Source: Streptomyces ficellus
GTDB lineage: Bacteria > Actinomycetota > Actinomycetes > Streptomycetales > Streptomycetaceae
Direction of reading: 5' to 3'
NCBI RefSeq assembly: GCF_030406405.1
Contig: NZ_JAUEPL010000023.1
Coordinates: 1 to 64,000, forward strand
Length of the DNA stretch: 64,000 bases
The notes below the pieces were generated by a model, which was not told the origin of the DNA, ran no database searches, and saw nothing but the letters and a program-made list of their open reading frames with translations. Below, piece by piece: positions 8,671 through 18,518 of this stretch. Within the stretch, counting starts at the first letter, position 1, and every line of letters begins with the position of its first letter. Made by a program: the position numbers and the translations under genes.

Positions 8671-9030
8671 ATGGCCGGAGAGCCGCAGAGCGACTGTCTG
8701 TTCTGCAAGATCGTGTCGGGGGAGGTCCCGGCCACCATCGTCCGTGAGTCGGAGACGACCGTCGCCTTCCAGGACATCAACCCGCAGGCGCCCACCCACG
8801 TGCTGGTCATCCCCAAGGCGCACCACACCGACGCCGCCGCGCTCGCCGCCGAGGCGCCGGAGCTCGCGGCCGACGTGCTGCGCGAGGCCGGGGAGGTCGC
8901 CGCGCAGGAGAAGGCCGACCGCAGCGGCTACCGCATCGTCTTCAACACCGGCGCCGGCGCCGGCCAGACCGTCTTCCACGCGCACGCCCACGTCCTCGGC
9001 GGCCGCGGCCTCAACTGGCCCCCCGGATAG
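8671..9030 (+). CDS. Histidine triad (HIT/HINT) nucleotide-binding protein
   Basis: 119-aa HINT-family nucleotide phosphoramidase. The N-terminal [16 protein letters not shown] and the C-terminal triad [11 protein letters not shown] (His-phi-His-phi-His) are canonical, as is [24 protein letters not shown] just upstream supplies a ribosome site for ATG 8671. It is followed 4 bp later by the RNase Z-like gene. Substrates are adenosine 5'-phosphoramidates and similar adducts; cellular role is unclear. Confidence 0.93.
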   Translation: MAGEPQSDCLFCKIVSGEVPATIVRESETTVAFQDINPQAPTHVLVIPKAHHTDAAALAAEAPELAADVLREAGEVAAQEKADRSGYRIVFNTGAGAGQTVFHAHAHVLGGRGLNWPPG

Positions 9031-9034
9031 CCGC

Positions 9035-9943
9035 ATGTCCGTACGCGAACTCGTCGTGCTGGGCACCGCCAGCCAGGTGCCCACCCGACACCGCAACCAC
9101 AACGGCTACCTGCTGCGCTGGGACGGCCAGGGCATCCTCTTCGACCCGGGCGAGGGCACCCAGCGCCAGATGCTGCGCGCCGGGGTCGCCGCGCACGACA
9201 TCGACCGCGTCTGCGTCACCCACTTCCACGGCGACCACTCCCTCGGCCTCGCCGGGGTGATCCAGCGCATCAACCTCGACCAGGTCCCGCACCCGGTCAC
9301 CGCGCACTACCCGGCGAGCGGGCAGCGGTTCTTCGACCGGCTGCGGTACGCCACGGCCTACCGCGAGACGGTCAAGCTCGTCGAGGCGCCGGTCGCCGCC
9401 GACGGCGTGCTCGCCGCGACCCGCGCGTACACGCTCGACGCCGTGCGGCTGTCGCACCCCGTCGAGTCGTTCGGCTACCGGCTGACCGAGCCCGATGGGC
9501 GCCGCATGCTGCCCGAACGGCTCGCCGCGCACGGCATCAAGGGGCCGGACGTGGGCCGCCTCCAGCGCGAGGGCGTCCTCGGCGGGGTGAGCCTGGAGGA
9601 CGTCAGCGAGGTACGTCGCGGACAGCGTTTCGCCTTCGTCATGGACACCCGGCTCTGCGACGGCGTCCACGCGCTGGCCGAGGGCTGCGACATGCTCGTC
9701 ATCGAGTCGACGTTCCTGGACGAGGACGCCCTCCTCGCCGAGGACCACGGGCACCTGACGGCGGGACAGGCGGCGGCGGTGGCGCGCGAGGCGGGCGTGC
9801 GCCACCTGGTCCTCACCCACTTCTCGCAGCGCTACGGCGACCCCGACCTCTTCGAGCAGCAGGCGCGGGCGGCCGGGTTCGACGGCGAGCTGACCATCGC
9901 CCACGACCTCATCCGCGTCCCCCTCCCCAAACGCCATCCATAA
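9035..9943 (+). CDS. rnz: Ribonuclease Z (tRNase Z)
   Basis: 302-aa MBL-fold endonuclease that trims tRNA 3' trailers. [19 protein letters not shown] (N-terminus), the zinc motif [11 protein letters not shown] and later [11 protein letters not shown] fit RNase Z, as do PGEGTQRQ and the AxDT-like VMDTRLC segment. ATG 9035 lies 4 bp after the HIT stop, indicating a transcriptional unit. A related MBL hydrolase such as an arylsulfatase-like protein is possible but the N-terminal PTRxRN motif and length favour RNase Z. Confidence 0.88.
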   Translation: MSVRELVVLGTASQVPTRHRNHNGYLLRWDGQGILFDPGEGTQRQMLRAGVAAHDIDRVCVTHFHGDHSLGLAGVIQRINLDQVPHPVTAHYPASGQRFFDRLRYATAYRETVKLVEAPVAADGVLAATRAYTLDAVRLSHPVESFGYRLTEPDGRRMLPERLAAHGIKGPDVGRLQREGVLGGVSLEDVSEVRRGQRFAFVMDTRLCDGVHALAEGCDMLVIESTFLDEDALLAEDHGHLTAGQAAAVAREAGVRHLVLTHFSQRYGDPDLFEQQARAAGFDGELTIAHDLIRVPLPKRHP

Positions 9944-9963
9944 CGCCCTCCATAAGCGCCCTC

Positions 9964-10035
9964 AGTAGGGCCACCAGTAAGCGCCACCAGTAAGCGCCAC
10001 CAGTAAGCGCCATCAGTAAGCGCCACCAGTAAGGC
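9964..10035 (+). repeat. 13-bp tandem repeat AGTAAGCGCCACC with stops in all frames
   Basis: A 12-bp first unit, four full 13-bp units (9976-9988, 9989-10001, 10002-10014 with one change, 10015-10027) and a partial last unit. Each carries TAA; because 13 is not a multiple of 3, the TAAs at 9978, 9991, 10004, 10017 and 10030 close every forward frame. It fills the whole gap between rnz and the deaminase. Confidence 0.92.
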
Positions 10036-10041
10036 CCCCCC

Positions 10042-11046
10042 ATGCACCTTCCCGAAGCCATCCCCAAAGCGGAACTGCACCTTCATATCGAGGGCACCCT
10101 CGAACCCGAGCTGGCCTTCGCGCTCGCCGCGCGCAACGGCGTCGAGCTGCCGTACGCCGACACCGAGGAGCTGCGCAGGGCGTACCTCTTCAGCGACCTC
10201 CAGTCCTTCCTGGACCTGTACTACGAGCTGATGGCGGTGCTGCACACGGCGGACGACTTCGCCGACCTCGCCGACGCCTATCTGGCGCGCGCCGCCGCCC
10301 AGGGCGTGCGCCACGCGGAGATCTTCTTCGACCCGCAGGCGCACACCGCGCGCGGGGTGCCCATCGGCACGGTCATCGAGGGCCTCGGCCGGGCGCTGGA
10401 CCGCAGTGAGGAGCGGCACGGCGTCTCCACGCAGCTGATCATGTGCTTCCTGCGGGACCGGTCGGCCGAGTCCGCGATGGAGACGCTGAACGCCGCCGAG
10501 CCGTATCTGCACCGGATCGCCGGCGTGGGCCTGGACTCGGCGGAGGTCGGCCACCCGCCGTCGAAGTTCGCCGAGGTGTACGCGGCGGCCGGGGCGCTCG
10601 GCCTGCGCAAGGTCGCGCACGCGGGCGAGGAGGGCCCGCCCGCGTACATCCGCGAGGCCCTCGACGTCCTGGGCGTCGAGCGGATCGACCACGGGCTGCG
10701 CGCGATGGAGGACCCGGAGCTGGTGGAGCGGCTGGTACGGGAGCGGGTGCCGCTGACGCTGTGCCCGCTGTCCAACGTCCGGCTGCGCGCCATCGACGTC
10801 CTGGAGGACCACCCGCTGAAGGCCATGATGGAGGCCGGGCTGCTGGTCACCGTCAACTCCGACGACCCGGCGTACTTCGGCGGCTACGTCGGCGACACCT
10901 TCCACGCGGTCCACGAGGCGCTGGGCCTGGACCCCGAGCAGCTGCGGGAGTTGGCCCGCAACTCCTTCCTGGCCTCGTTCCTGGACCACGACGAGGAGCG
11001 GCGGGCCCGGTACCTCGCGGAGGTCGAGGCGTACGAGTTCGACTAG
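10042..11046 (+). CDS. Adenine/adenosine deaminase (Aah1-like)
   Basis: 334-aa zinc amidohydrolase-fold purine deaminase. Metal and catalytic motifs: HLHIEGT near the N-terminus, HAGEE in the middle, and NSDDPAYFGGY near the C-terminus. The segment HAEIFFDPQAHTARGV and SDDPAYF are typical of the Aah1-type adenine deaminases (characterised in Pseudomonas and yeast) rather than of classical adenosine deaminase, which has SLNTDDP, so adenine to hypoxanthine is the likelier reaction. Genome pipelines commonly label this family add. It is separated from rnz by the 13-bp repeat and converges on the MFS gene. Confidence 0.88.
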   Translation: MHLPEAIPKAELHLHIEGTLEPELAFALAARNGVELPYADTEELRRAYLFSDLQSFLDLYYELMAVLHTADDFADLADAYLARAAAQGVRHAEIFFDPQAHTARGVPIGTVIEGLGRALDRSEERHGVSTQLIMCFLRDRSAESAMETLNAAEPYLHRIAGVGLDSAEVGHPPSKFAEVYAAAGALGLRKVAHAGEEGPPAYIREALDVLGVERIDHGLRAMEDPELVERLVRERVPLTLCPLSNVRLRAIDVLEDHPLKAMMEAGLLVTVNSDDPAYFGGYVGDTFHAVHEALGLDPEQLRELARNSFLASFLDHDEERRARYLAEVEAYEFD

Positions 11047-11157
11047 AGCGCGCCACCCCGGCGCGCCACCCGGGCGCGCCACCCGGACGCCCAAACCGGA
11101 CGCGCCACCCGCACCCGCCACCGCCACCCGCCACCCGTCCCAGGCCAGGCCGCCCGG

Positions 11158-12471
11158 TCAGTGGGCCGCCTGGGAGGGGCGGGCCAGGGCGAAGGCGCCC
11201 TGCGCCGGGGAGGGCACCGGGAACTCGGTGACCGGTTGCTCGCGGGTGCCGATCTCGGGCGCCAGGGCGGTGGGCGCCACTCCACTGGTGGCCGCGACGA
11301 CCGCCGCCGGGGCGCCGCCGCGGCGGCGGATCGCGCCCGGCACCAGCGGGCGGCCCGAGGTGTGCAGGGCCACGGCCGTCAGCGGGACGGCGAGCAGCAG
11401 CAGGAGCACGGCGAGGACCAGGCCCATGCCCGGGTAGCCCGCCCGCTCCGACAGGACGCTGCCGGTGACCGGGCCGCAGGCCACGCCCAGCGAGGACGCC
11501 GAGCCGACCAGCACCGCCCAGCGGCCGCGCGGGTCCAGCGAGGCGGCCAGGCCGATCAGGTAGGACAGGACGACCGGGTAGCAGGCGTTCCACAGGATCT
11601 CGCCGGCCGCGAAGGACACCAGCCCGTCAGCGGCCGAACTGACCGCGATACAGCCCGCGATCAGCACCGTACCGACGCCGATCGGCACCGCCCGTCCCAG
11701 CCGGGCGCCCAGCGCGCCCGCCGCCGTCACGCCCAGCAGCCCCGCGCCGAGCGCCGCCGCGAACACCGCGCCGACCGTCACCTCGCTCAGGCCCGCCTGG
11801 GTGAGCCCGATCCGGCCGCTGACGCCCCACAGGGCGTTCTGCGCCATCGACCAGCACACCATCGCACCCGCCAGCACCAGGCCCGAGCGCAGCCGCGGCA
11901 GCGGCGCCCGGGCCCCGCTCACCTCGCCCGTGTCATGGCCGGTCTCCAGCCGCCCGGTCACCGGCCACACCGCCGCCGCGGCCAGCGCGAGCGACGCGAA
12001 CGGCAGCGCGTGCCCGCCGCCCAGGTGCGGAAGCGTCAGGTACAGCGCGCCCGCCGTGGCCGACACCGTCAGCAGGCCGAGCGTCGAGGCGCGGTGCGGA
12101 TCGCGCCGGCCGGCGATCCCGGCGGCGGCCACCGCCGTCGCCGTACCCGAGCCGAAGCCGCCGACCGCCGCGCCCGCCACCACCAGCGGCACGGAGGCGG
12201 TCAGGGCCGCGCAGCCGTAGCCCGACATGGCCAGCAGCAGGCCGGTGCGGGCCAGCCGGCGCGGGCCGTACCGCTCCACGCGCGAGGCCAGCGTGAAGCC
12301 CGCGGCGGCCGAGTTGAGCAGCAGGGCGGAGCCGACCAGACCGGCCTGTGCGGGGGTCAGGCCGAGACCGGCGGAGAGACGGCCGACGACGGTCGGCAGG
12401 AGGTACGCGGCGAGGTAACCGGCCGTGAACACGGCGACGAGCGGCCACAGGGCGCGCGGGCGCGAGGGCAT
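11158..12471 (-). CDS. MFS transporter
   Basis: 437-aa major facilitator with about 12 hydrophobic helices. The first helix begins LWPLVAVFTAGYLAAYLL and the cytoplasmic loop 2-3 signature appears as SRVERYGPRRLARTG. The C-terminus is a 50-residue hydrophilic tail rich in Arg and Ala. Substrate cannot be assigned. Convergent with the deaminase gene and divergent from the PfkB kinase; the 3' gap (11047-11157) contains only CGCCACC-rich imperfect repeats. Confidence 0.82.
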   Translation of the reverse strand: MPSRPRALWPLVAVFTAGYLAAYLLPTVVGRLSAGLGLTPAQAGLVGSALLLNSAAAGFTLASRVERYGPRRLARTGLLLAMSGYGCAALTASVPLVVAGAAVGGFGSGTATAVAAAGIAGRRDPHRASTLGLLTVSATAGALYLTLPHLGGGHALPFASLALAAAAVWPVTGRLETGHDTGEVSGARAPLPRLRSGLVLAGAMVCWSMAQNALWGVSGRIGLTQAGLSEVTVGAVFAAALGAGLLGVTAAGALGARLGRAVPIGVGTVLIAGCIAVSSAADGLVSFAAGEILWNACYPVVLSYLIGLAASLDPRGRWAVLVGSASSLGVACGPVTGSVLSERAGYPGMGLVLAVLLLLLAVPLTAVALHTSGRPLVPGAIRRRGGAPAAVVAATSGVAPTALAPEIGTREQPVTEFPVPSPAQGAFALARPSQAAH

Positions 12472-12739
12472 GGGCGTTCCCGGAACAGGGAGGGGCGGGG
12501 AGGGGAGGGGGCGCCCGGTGTCGTACGGGAACGTGCACGGGAACGCGGGCCAATTTGTATCAAGCGAGCCGCTCGCACGAGAAGGCGAGAAGGTGTGATC
12601 TGAGGCACAAAGTGTTTGCCTGCGTCAAGGCCGGGTAACAGCGCTCGTTTCCCTTGTGCGGATGGTGGGCTGCCACCGCTCGCGAACCACGAGAATCGGG
12701 CACACTGGCCTGATCCGTACCGCGACCGGGGAGCTCGCC

Positions 12740-13858
12740 GTGATCACGTCCAGAGGAGAGCAGCAGCAGCGGCAACACACGGCCGGTGTCGACCCCTTGG
12801 AGGCCGTGCGCACCGCCGCCGACCCCGAGTACGACGTCTTCCTCACCGGCACGGTCTTCCTCGACATCATCTTCACCGGCCTGGACAGCGCGCCCGTGCG
12901 CGGCACCGAGACCTGGGCGCGCGGCATGGGCTCCAGCCCCGGCGGCGTCGCCAACATGGCCACCGCCCTCGCGCGCCTGGGGCTGCGCACCTCCCTGGCC
13001 GCCGCCTTCGGCGACGACCACTACGGCGAGTACTGCTGGGACGCCCTGGAGCAGGGCGAGGGCATCGACCTGTCCCGGTCGCGCACCGTGCCCGGCTGGC
13101 ACTCGCCGGTCACCGTCTCCATGGCGTACGAGGGCGAGCGCACCATGGTGTCGCACGGCCACGAGGCCCCGCCCCTGGACGGCTCCCTGCCCGCGTGCCC
13201 GCCACGCGCGCGTGCCGCCGTCGCGTCCCTCACGCCCGGCCGCCCCGAGGAGTGGGTCACGGACGCCGCCCGCCAGGCCACCCGGATCTTCGCCGACACC
13301 GGCTGGGACGAGTCCGGCCGCTGGGACCTGGCCGCCCTGCCGGACCTGGAGCACTGCGAGGCGTTCCTGCCCAACGCCGATGAGGCGATGCGCTACACCC
13401 GCACCTCGTGCCCGCGCGCCGCCGCCCGCGCCCTCGCCGAGAAAGTGCCGCTCGCCGTCGTCACCCTGGGCGCCGAAGGCGCGTACGCCGTGGACGCCGC
13501 GACGGGCGAGACCGCCGAGGTCCCGGCCATCGAGGTCGCCGCCCTGGACCCCACCGGCGCCGGCGACGTCTTCGTGGCCGGGTTCGTCACCGGGACGCTC
13601 GCCGGATGGCCGCTGGCCGACCGGCTCGCCTTCGCCGGGCTGACCGCCGCCCTGTCGGTGCAGGAGTTCGGCGGATCACTGTCCGCGCCGGGCTGGGCCG
13701 AGGTCGCGGCCTGGTGGAACCACGTCCAGGGCTGCTCCGGCCAGGACCCGGCGGCGCTGCGCCGCTACTCGTTCCTGGAGTCGCTGCTGCCCACCCCGAT
13801 CAGGCCCTGGCCGCTGCGGCGGGCCGTGCCCACGATCGGCTTCGGCCGGTCCGCGTAG
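12740..13858 (+). CDS. PfkB-family carbohydrate kinase
   Basis: 372-aa ribokinase-like sugar kinase. The N-terminal PfkB signature is visible as PGGVANMATALARLGL, and the C-terminal catalytic/anion-hole motif is DPTGAGDVFVAGFV with the general-base Asp. I place the start at GTG 12740 because GGGGAG (12728-12733) is correctly spaced and the upstream in-frame stretch is not family-like. The substrate is unknown. It is divergent from the MFS gene with a 268-bp gap and lies 121 bp before phoH. Confidence 0.86.
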   Translation: MITSRGEQQQRQHTAGVDPLEAVRTAADPEYDVFLTGTVFLDIIFTGLDSAPVRGTETWARGMGSSPGGVANMATALARLGLRTSLAAAFGDDHYGEYCWDALEQGEGIDLSRSRTVPGWHSPVTVSMAYEGERTMVSHGHEAPPLDGSLPACPPRARAAVASLTPGRPEEWVTDAARQATRIFADTGWDESGRWDLAALPDLEHCEAFLPNADEAMRYTRTSCPRAAARALAEKVPLAVVTLGAEGAYAVDAATGETAEVPAIEVAALDPTGAGDVFVAGFVTGTLAGWPLADRLAFAGLTAALSVQEFGGSLSAPGWAEVAAWWNHVQGCSGQDPAALRRYSFLESLLPTPIRPWPLRRAVPTIGFGRSA

Positions 13859-13979
13859 GGCCGGGGTGGGGAAAAGCCTTCGGGGTTGTCAGTGGCACGA
13901 CGTACGCTGGAGATCCAGAGGTTGTCGAGCGGCGAGAACCCCTGCAACGGGAGGTATGCGCAGGCCTGAGAGCCGGCCC

Positions 13980-14993
13980 ATGACTCAGACACCAGCAGCC
14001 CAGACCCAGCAGGCGCGAGCCCAGTTCACCGTCCCTGCCAAGCACCCGATGGTCACCGTGCTCGGCTCCGGTGACGCCCTGCTGCGCGTGATCGAGAAGG
14101 CGTTCCCGGCCGCCGACATCCATGTCCGGGGCAATGAGGTCAGCGCGGTGGGACCGGCGACGGAAGTCGCACTGATCCAGCGCCTGTTCGACGAGATGAT
14201 GCTCGTGCTCCGCACCGGGCAGCCGATGACGGAGGACGCGGTGGAACGCTCGATCGCCATGCTCAGGGCGAGCGAGAACGGCACGGCCGAGGCGGGTCAG
14301 GAGACCCCGGCCGAAGTGCTCACACAGAACATCCTCTCCAGCCGTGGCCGCACCATCCGTCCCAAGACGCTCAACCAGAAGCGGTACGTCGACGCGATCG
14401 ACAAGCACACCATCGTCTTCGGCATCGGCCCCGCCGGTACGGGCAAGACGTACCTGGCCATGGCCAAGGCGGTGCAGGCCCTGCAGTCCAAGCAGGTCAC
14501 CCGGATCATCCTGACCCGGCCGGCCGTCGAGGCGGGCGAGCGCCTGGGCTTCCTGCCCGGCACGCTGTACGAGAAGATCGACCCGTACCTGCGGCCGCTG
14601 TACGACGCCCTGCACGACATGCTCGACCCCGACTCGATCCCGCGCCTGATGGCGGCGGGCACGATCGAGGTCGCGCCGCTGGCGTACATGCGGGGCCGGA
14701 CGCTCAACGACGCCTTCATCATCCTGGACGAGGCGCAGAACACGAACCCCGAGCAGATGAAGATGTTCCTGACGCGCCTCGGATTCGACTCCAAGATCGT
14801 CATCACCGGTGACGTCACCCAGGTGGACCTGCCCGGCGGCACCAAGAGCGGCCTGCGGCAGGTCCGGGACATCCTGGAGGGCGTCGATGACGTCCACTTC
14901 TCGATACTGACTTCGAACGACGTCGTACGGCACAAGCTCGTCGGCCGTATCGTCGACGCGTACGAGAAGTACGACAACCAAAACGGGAAGTAG
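13980..14993 (+). CDS. phoH: PhoH family ATPase/RNase-like protein
   Basis: 337-aa PhoH-type P-loop ATPase, a helicase-like protein linked to RNA processing and placed beside ybeY in most bacteria. It has an N-terminal KH-like segment ([14 protein letters not shown]), Walker A GPAGTGKT at about residue 150, Walker [10 protein letters not shown] and the motif [11 protein letters not shown]. Start ATG 13980 (MTQTPAAQT) agrees with other Streptomyces PhoH; the ATG at 13956 has its GGGAGG too close to be useful. ybeY begins 12 bp after the stop. Confidence 0.93.
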   Translation: MTQTPAAQTQQARAQFTVPAKHPMVTVLGSGDALLRVIEKAFPAADIHVRGNEVSAVGPATEVALIQRLFDEMMLVLRTGQPMTEDAVERSIAMLRASENGTAEAGQETPAEVLTQNILSSRGRTIRPKTLNQKRYVDAIDKHTIVFGIGPAGTGKTYLAMAKAVQALQSKQVTRIILTRPAVEAGERLGFLPGTLYEKIDPYLRPLYDALHDMLDPDSIPRLMAAGTIEVAPLAYMRGRTLNDAFIILDEAQNTNPEQMKMFLTRLGFDSKIVITGDVTQVDLPGGTKSGLRQVRDILEGVDDVHFSILTSNDVVRHKLVGRIVDAYEKYDNQNGK

Positions 14994-15005
14994 CGACACA
15001 GCACC

Positions 15006-15503
15006 ATGTCGATCGACGTCAACAACGAGTCCGGCACCGAGGTCGACGAGCAGGCGATCCTCGACGTCGCCCGGTACGCGCTCGCGCGGATGCGCATCCA
15101 CCCCCTCTCCGAACTGTCGGTGATCGTGGTGGACACCGAGGCGATGGAGCAGCTGCACATCCAGTGGATGGACCTGCCGGGCCCGACGGACGTCATGTCC
15201 TTCCCGATGGACGAGCTGCGCCCGCCGTCCAAGGACGACGAGGAGCCCCCGCAGGGGCTCCTCGGTGACATCGTGCTCTGCCCGGAGGTCGCCGCCAAGC
15301 AGGGCCAGGAGGCCCCGACGCAGCACTCCATGGACGAGGAGCTCCAGCTCCTCACCGTCCACGGGGTGCTGCACCTGCTCGGATACGACCATGAGGAGCC
15401 GGACGAGAAGGCCGAGATGTTCGGGCTCCAGGCGGCGATCATCGACGGCTGGCGGGCGGAGAAGGGCCTCACCGGCCCCTCCCCGGCGCCGACCGTCTCA
15501 TGA
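15006..15503 (+). CDS. ybeY: Endoribonuclease YbeY (rRNA maturation factor)
   Basis: 165-aa zinc-dependent endoribonuclease acting in 16S rRNA 3'-end maturation and ribosome quality control. The signature H-x3-H-x5-H is seen in [11 protein letters not shown], and the N-terminal half has [15 protein letters not shown]. It sits between phoH and a CorC-like gene, and its stop overlaps the next ATG as ATGA; this order is conserved across Gram-positive bacteria. Confidence 0.95.
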   Translation: MSIDVNNESGTEVDEQAILDVARYALARMRIHPLSELSVIVVDTEAMEQLHIQWMDLPGPTDVMSFPMDELRPPSKDDEEPPQGLLGDIVLCPEVAAKQGQEAPTQHSMDEELQLLTVHGVLHLLGYDHEEPDEKAEMFGLQAAIIDGWRAEKGLTGPSPAPTVS

Positions 15504-16771
15504 CCGCCCAGATCGTCCTCGGCGCGGTCGCGCTGGTCGTGATCGCGTGGCTCGCGGCGTGCGCGGAGGCGGGCATCGCGCGCGTGTCCAGCTTCCGGGC
15601 CGCCGAGGCGGTACGGGCCGGGCGGCGCGGCGCCGACAAGCTGGCCCAGGTCGCCTCGGACCCGGTGCGGTATCTGAACGTGGCGCTGCTGGTGCGCGTC
15701 GCGTGCGAGATGGCGGCCGGGGTCATGGTCACGTACGTCTGCCTGAACGAGTTCGCGGAGACGTGGGCCGCGCTGCTCGTCGCGATAGGCGTGATGGTGC
15801 TCGTGTCGTACGTCGCCGTCGGCGTGTCGCCCCGCACCATCGGCCGTCAGCACCCGCTCAACACGGCAACCGCCGCCGCGTACGTCCTGCTCCCGCTGGC
15901 CCGCGTCATGGGCCCGGTGCCGCAACTGCTGATCCTCATCGGCAACGCGCTCACGCCCGGCAAGGGCTTCCGCAAGGGCCCCTTCGCCTCCGAGGCCGAG
16001 CTGCGCGCCATGGTCGACCTCGCCGAGCGCGAGTCGCTGATCGAGGACGACGAGCGGCGCATGGTCCACTCCGTCTTCGAACTCGGCGACACCCTCGTAC
16101 GGGAAGTGATGGTGCCGCGTACCGACCTCGTCTCCATCGAGCGGTACAAGACCATCCGCCAGGCCCTCACCCTGGCGCTGCGCTCCGGCTTCTCCCGCAT
16201 ACCGGTGACCGGCGAGAACGAGGACGACATCGTCGGCATCGTGTACCTGAAGGACCTGGTCCGCCGCACCCACATCAACCGCGACGCGGAGAACGACCTG
16301 GTCTCCACGGTGATGCGGCCCGCGGCCTTCGTCCCGGACACCAAGAACGCGGGCGACCTGCTGCGCGAGATGCAGAAGGAGCGCAACCACTGCGCGGTGG
16401 TGATCGACGAGTACGGCGGCACGGCCGGGATCGTCACCATCGAGGACATCCTGGAGGAGATCGTCGGCGAGATCACCGACGAGTACGACCGGGAACTGCC
16501 ACCGGTGGAAGAGCTCGGGGAGGGCCGCTACCGGGTCACGGCCCGCCTCGACATCGGCGACCTCGGGGAGCTGTTCGGGCTCGACGAGTACGACGACGAG
16601 GACGTCGAGACGGTGGGAGGGCTGCTCGCCAAGGCGCTGGGCCGCGTGCCCATCGCGGGCGCGTCGGCCGTGGTCCATCTGCCGGACGGCCGCGCCCTGC
16701 GCCTGACGGCCGAGTCCCCGGCGGGCCGCCGCAACAAGATCGTCACGGTGGTCGCGGAGCCCGTGGCGTGA
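15500..16771 (+). CDS. CNNM/CorC-like (hemolysin-family) membrane protein with DUF21 and CBS domains
   Basis: 423-aa transporter-type protein. Three to four hydrophobic helices (residues 1-140, DUF21) are followed by two CBS domains (starting [14 protein letters not shown] and ending [20 protein letters not shown]) and a C-terminal CorC_HlyC domain. The family mediates Mg2+/Co2+ efflux or regulation, with ATP-Mg sensed by the CBS pair. Overlaps ybeY upstream and the MmcQ/YjbR gene downstream by ATGA or GTGA, so the four genes form one operon. Confidence 0.9.
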   Translation: MTAQIVLGAVALVVIAWLAACAEAGIARVSSFRAAEAVRAGRRGADKLAQVASDPVRYLNVALLVRVACEMAAGVMVTYVCLNEFAETWAALLVAIGVMVLVSYVAVGVSPRTIGRQHPLNTATAAAYVLLPLARVMGPVPQLLILIGNALTPGKGFRKGPFASEAELRAMVDLAERESLIEDDERRMVHSVFELGDTLVREVMVPRTDLVSIERYKTIRQALTLALRSGFSRIPVTGENEDDIVGIVYLKDLVRRTHINRDAENDLVSTVMRPAAFVPDTKNAGDLLREMQKERNHCAVVIDEYGGTAGIVTIEDILEEIVGEITDEYDRELPPVEELGEGRYRVTARLDIGDLGELFGLDEYDDEDVETVGGLLAKALGRVPIAGASAVVHLPDGRALRLTAESPAGRRNKIVTVVAEPVA

Positions 16772-17121
16772 CCCCGGACCAGCTCCGGGCGTTCTGCCTC
16801 TCCTTCAGCGACGCGGTGGAGGACTTCCCGTTCGGCCCGGAGACGTCGGTCTTCAAGGTGGCGGGCAAGATGTTCGCGCTGTCGGCCCTGGACGCCCGGC
16901 CGCTCACCGTCAACCTCAAGTGCGACCCCGAGCTCGCGCTCCGGCTGCGCGCCGAGCACCCGGCGATCGCGCCCGGCTACCACATGAACAAACGCCACTG
17001 GAACACGGTCACGGTCGCCGGCCTCCCCGACCGCCTGGTCCGCGAACTGATCGAGGACTCCTACGACCTCGTGGTCGCCGGCCTCCCCCGCGCGACCCGC
17101 CTCCGCCTGAACCGCCCGTAG
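16768..17121 (+). CDS. MmcQ/YjbR family DNA-binding-fold protein
   Basis: 117-aa CyaY-like-fold protein. FCLSFSDAVEDFPFGPETSVFKVAGKMF and the later GYHMNKRHWNTV match the YjbR/MmcQ family; molecular role is unknown although a double-wing DNA-binding fold has been proposed. GTG 16768 overlaps the upstream stop by GTGA. It is the last gene of the phoH operon before a lipoprotein gene with its own leader. Confidence 0.88.
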   Translation: MTPDQLRAFCLSFSDAVEDFPFGPETSVFKVAGKMFALSALDARPLTVNLKCDPELALRLRAEHPAIAPGYHMNKRHWNTVTVAGLPDRLVRELIEDSYDLVVAGLPRATRLRLNRP

Positions 17122-17246
17122 CCCCGCGCGCCCGGCCGTCTTCGGGCTGTGCGTGCGCTGTGTATTCTCAGCGCGGCCGATCACGGCGGGGAGGGGGGAA
17201 CCACAGCTCCCCGGGAATATCGACATCCCTAGGGAGAAACACCTTC

Positions 17247-17954
17247 ATGCGTAGCCGTATGCGCCGCGGCGTGGCCGCCGCGTTCACCGTTTCCGCGCTC
17301 TGCCTCACCGCCGCGTGCGGCGGCTCCTCCGACAAGGGCGCCGACAGCGGCAAGGCCGAGGACACCGGCAAGGAGGCGCCCGCCGCTGCCGCCCCGCTGA
17401 CCGCCGCCCAGATGAAGGCGGGCCTGCTGGAGGTCAAGGACCTGCCGGCCGGGTGGAAGACCGAGCCGGCCGGGAGCTCGGACCAGGTGGCCAAGACGGA
17501 CAAGCCCGAGTGCCGGCCGCTCGCCGTCCTGATGACCGACAAGATCGCCGGGGCGACGCTGGGCGGCAACCAGGAGTTCGGCGACAAGAACAGCAGCATC
17601 CTCGCCCACCAGGTCTTCACCTTCCAGGACAGCAAGGGCGCCGAGGACTTCGTGACGGGCATCGGCACCGCCGTCGCCGCCTGCGCCAAGGGCGAGATGA
17701 CGATGGAGGGCAACAAGGTCCCGATCACGGCCCAGAAGGTGGCCGCCCCGCAGGTCGGTGAGGGAACGGAGGCGCTCCGTCTGACCATGGAGATGGCGCC
17801 GGGCATCAAGATCGAGGCCGACATCCTGGTCGTCCGCCAGGGTGCGGGCGTGGCCCGCGTCGCCTACGTCCCGTCCCCGCCCTCCACCCACAAGGACTTC
17901 GACGCCCTGGCCAAGCTGGCCGGCGACAAGTTCGTCAAGGGTGCCCAGAGCTGA
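17247..17954 (+). CDS. Secreted lipoprotein of unknown function
   Basis: 235-aa predicted lipoprotein. The signal peptide has a basic start (MRSRMRRG), a hydrophobic core and the lipobox LTAAC, with cysteine at about residue 23, followed by a Ser/Gly/Lys-rich tether. The mature part contains AQMKAGLLEVKDLPAGWK, a PknH/sensor-like extracellular domain pattern, plus two further cysteines that could pair. AGGGAGAAACACC precedes ATG 17247. A TATTCT at 17163-17168 with TTCGGG 16 nt upstream is a weak promoter candidate. Function not assigned. Confidence 0.8.
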   Translation: MRSRMRRGVAAAFTVSALCLTAACGGSSDKGADSGKAEDTGKEAPAAAAPLTAAQMKAGLLEVKDLPAGWKTEPAGSSDQVAKTDKPECRPLAVLMTDKIAGATLGGNQEFGDKNSSILAHQVFTFQDSKGAEDFVTGIGTAVAACAKGEMTMEGNKVPITAQKVAAPQVGEGTEALRLTMEMAPGIKIEADILVVRQGAGVARVAYVPSPPSTHKDFDALAKLAGDKFVKGAQS

Positions 17955-17991
17955 TCGCGGGCAGCGATGGGGGCCGACTTATGCTCGGGGC

Positions 17992-18345
17992 ATGACACAG
18001 AGCACCGACCTCGGCCCCGAGGACCGCAAGATCATCACGCTGGCGCGCAGCGCCCGTGCCCGTAACGGTGTGCCGGAGGGCGCGGCGGTGCGGGACGAGA
18101 CCGGGCGTACGTACGTCGCCGGGACCGTCGCCCTGGAGTCGCTGAAGCTCAGCGCGCTCCAGACGGCGGTGGCGATGGCCGTGGCCAGCGGCGCGCGGTC
18201 GCTGGAGGCCGCGGCCGTGGTCACCGAGGCCGAAGCCGCCTCCGACGCGGACCGCGCCGCGGTGCGGGATCTGGGCGGCGCGGAGACGCCCGTGCTGCTG
18301 GCCGGCCCCGATGGCGAGCTGCGCGCCACGGTGAGCGCCGGCTGA
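17992..18345 (+). CDS. Cytidine deaminase homologue lacking zinc and catalytic residues
   Basis: 117-aa protein in the place where cdd lies next to era in Gram-positive bacteria. GAAVRDETGRTYVAGTVALES aligns in shape with the CDA core that runs VGAA...GxNxEN, but the expected (C/H)AE is replaced by SALQT and the PCxxC pair is missing; the protein has no cysteine at all. It therefore cannot bind the catalytic zinc in the normal way and is probably a pseudoenzyme or nucleotide sensor. Pipelines usually call it cytidine deaminase. It lies about 170 bp upstream of era. Confidence 0.72.
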   Translation: MTQSTDLGPEDRKIITLARSARARNGVPEGAAVRDETGRTYVAGTVALESLKLSALQTAVAMAVASGARSLEAAAVVTEAEAASDADRAAVRDLGGAETPVLLAGPDGELRATVSAG

Positions 18346-18518
18346 CGCGCGCCTGCCCGGGGAGGCGGGCCGGTTCCCGTCCAGGGCGGGCCCGCCTCTC
18401 ATCGGCGCCTCGCGGGCGGCGTGGCCGGGCGTCCCACGGCACCGCCCGCCAAGATCACCGAGGCCTCCACGGGGCCATGCGGTACGTGGGGCCGCCCGCA
18501 TCGGGGAGAATGGCCCCC

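Noticed and set aside
13886-13915. Promoter TTGTCA/GAGATC before phoH
   Set aside because: The -10 match is poor and other pairs have wrong spacing.
17992-18345. Active cytidine deaminase
   Set aside because: Zinc ligands and catalytic Glu are absent.
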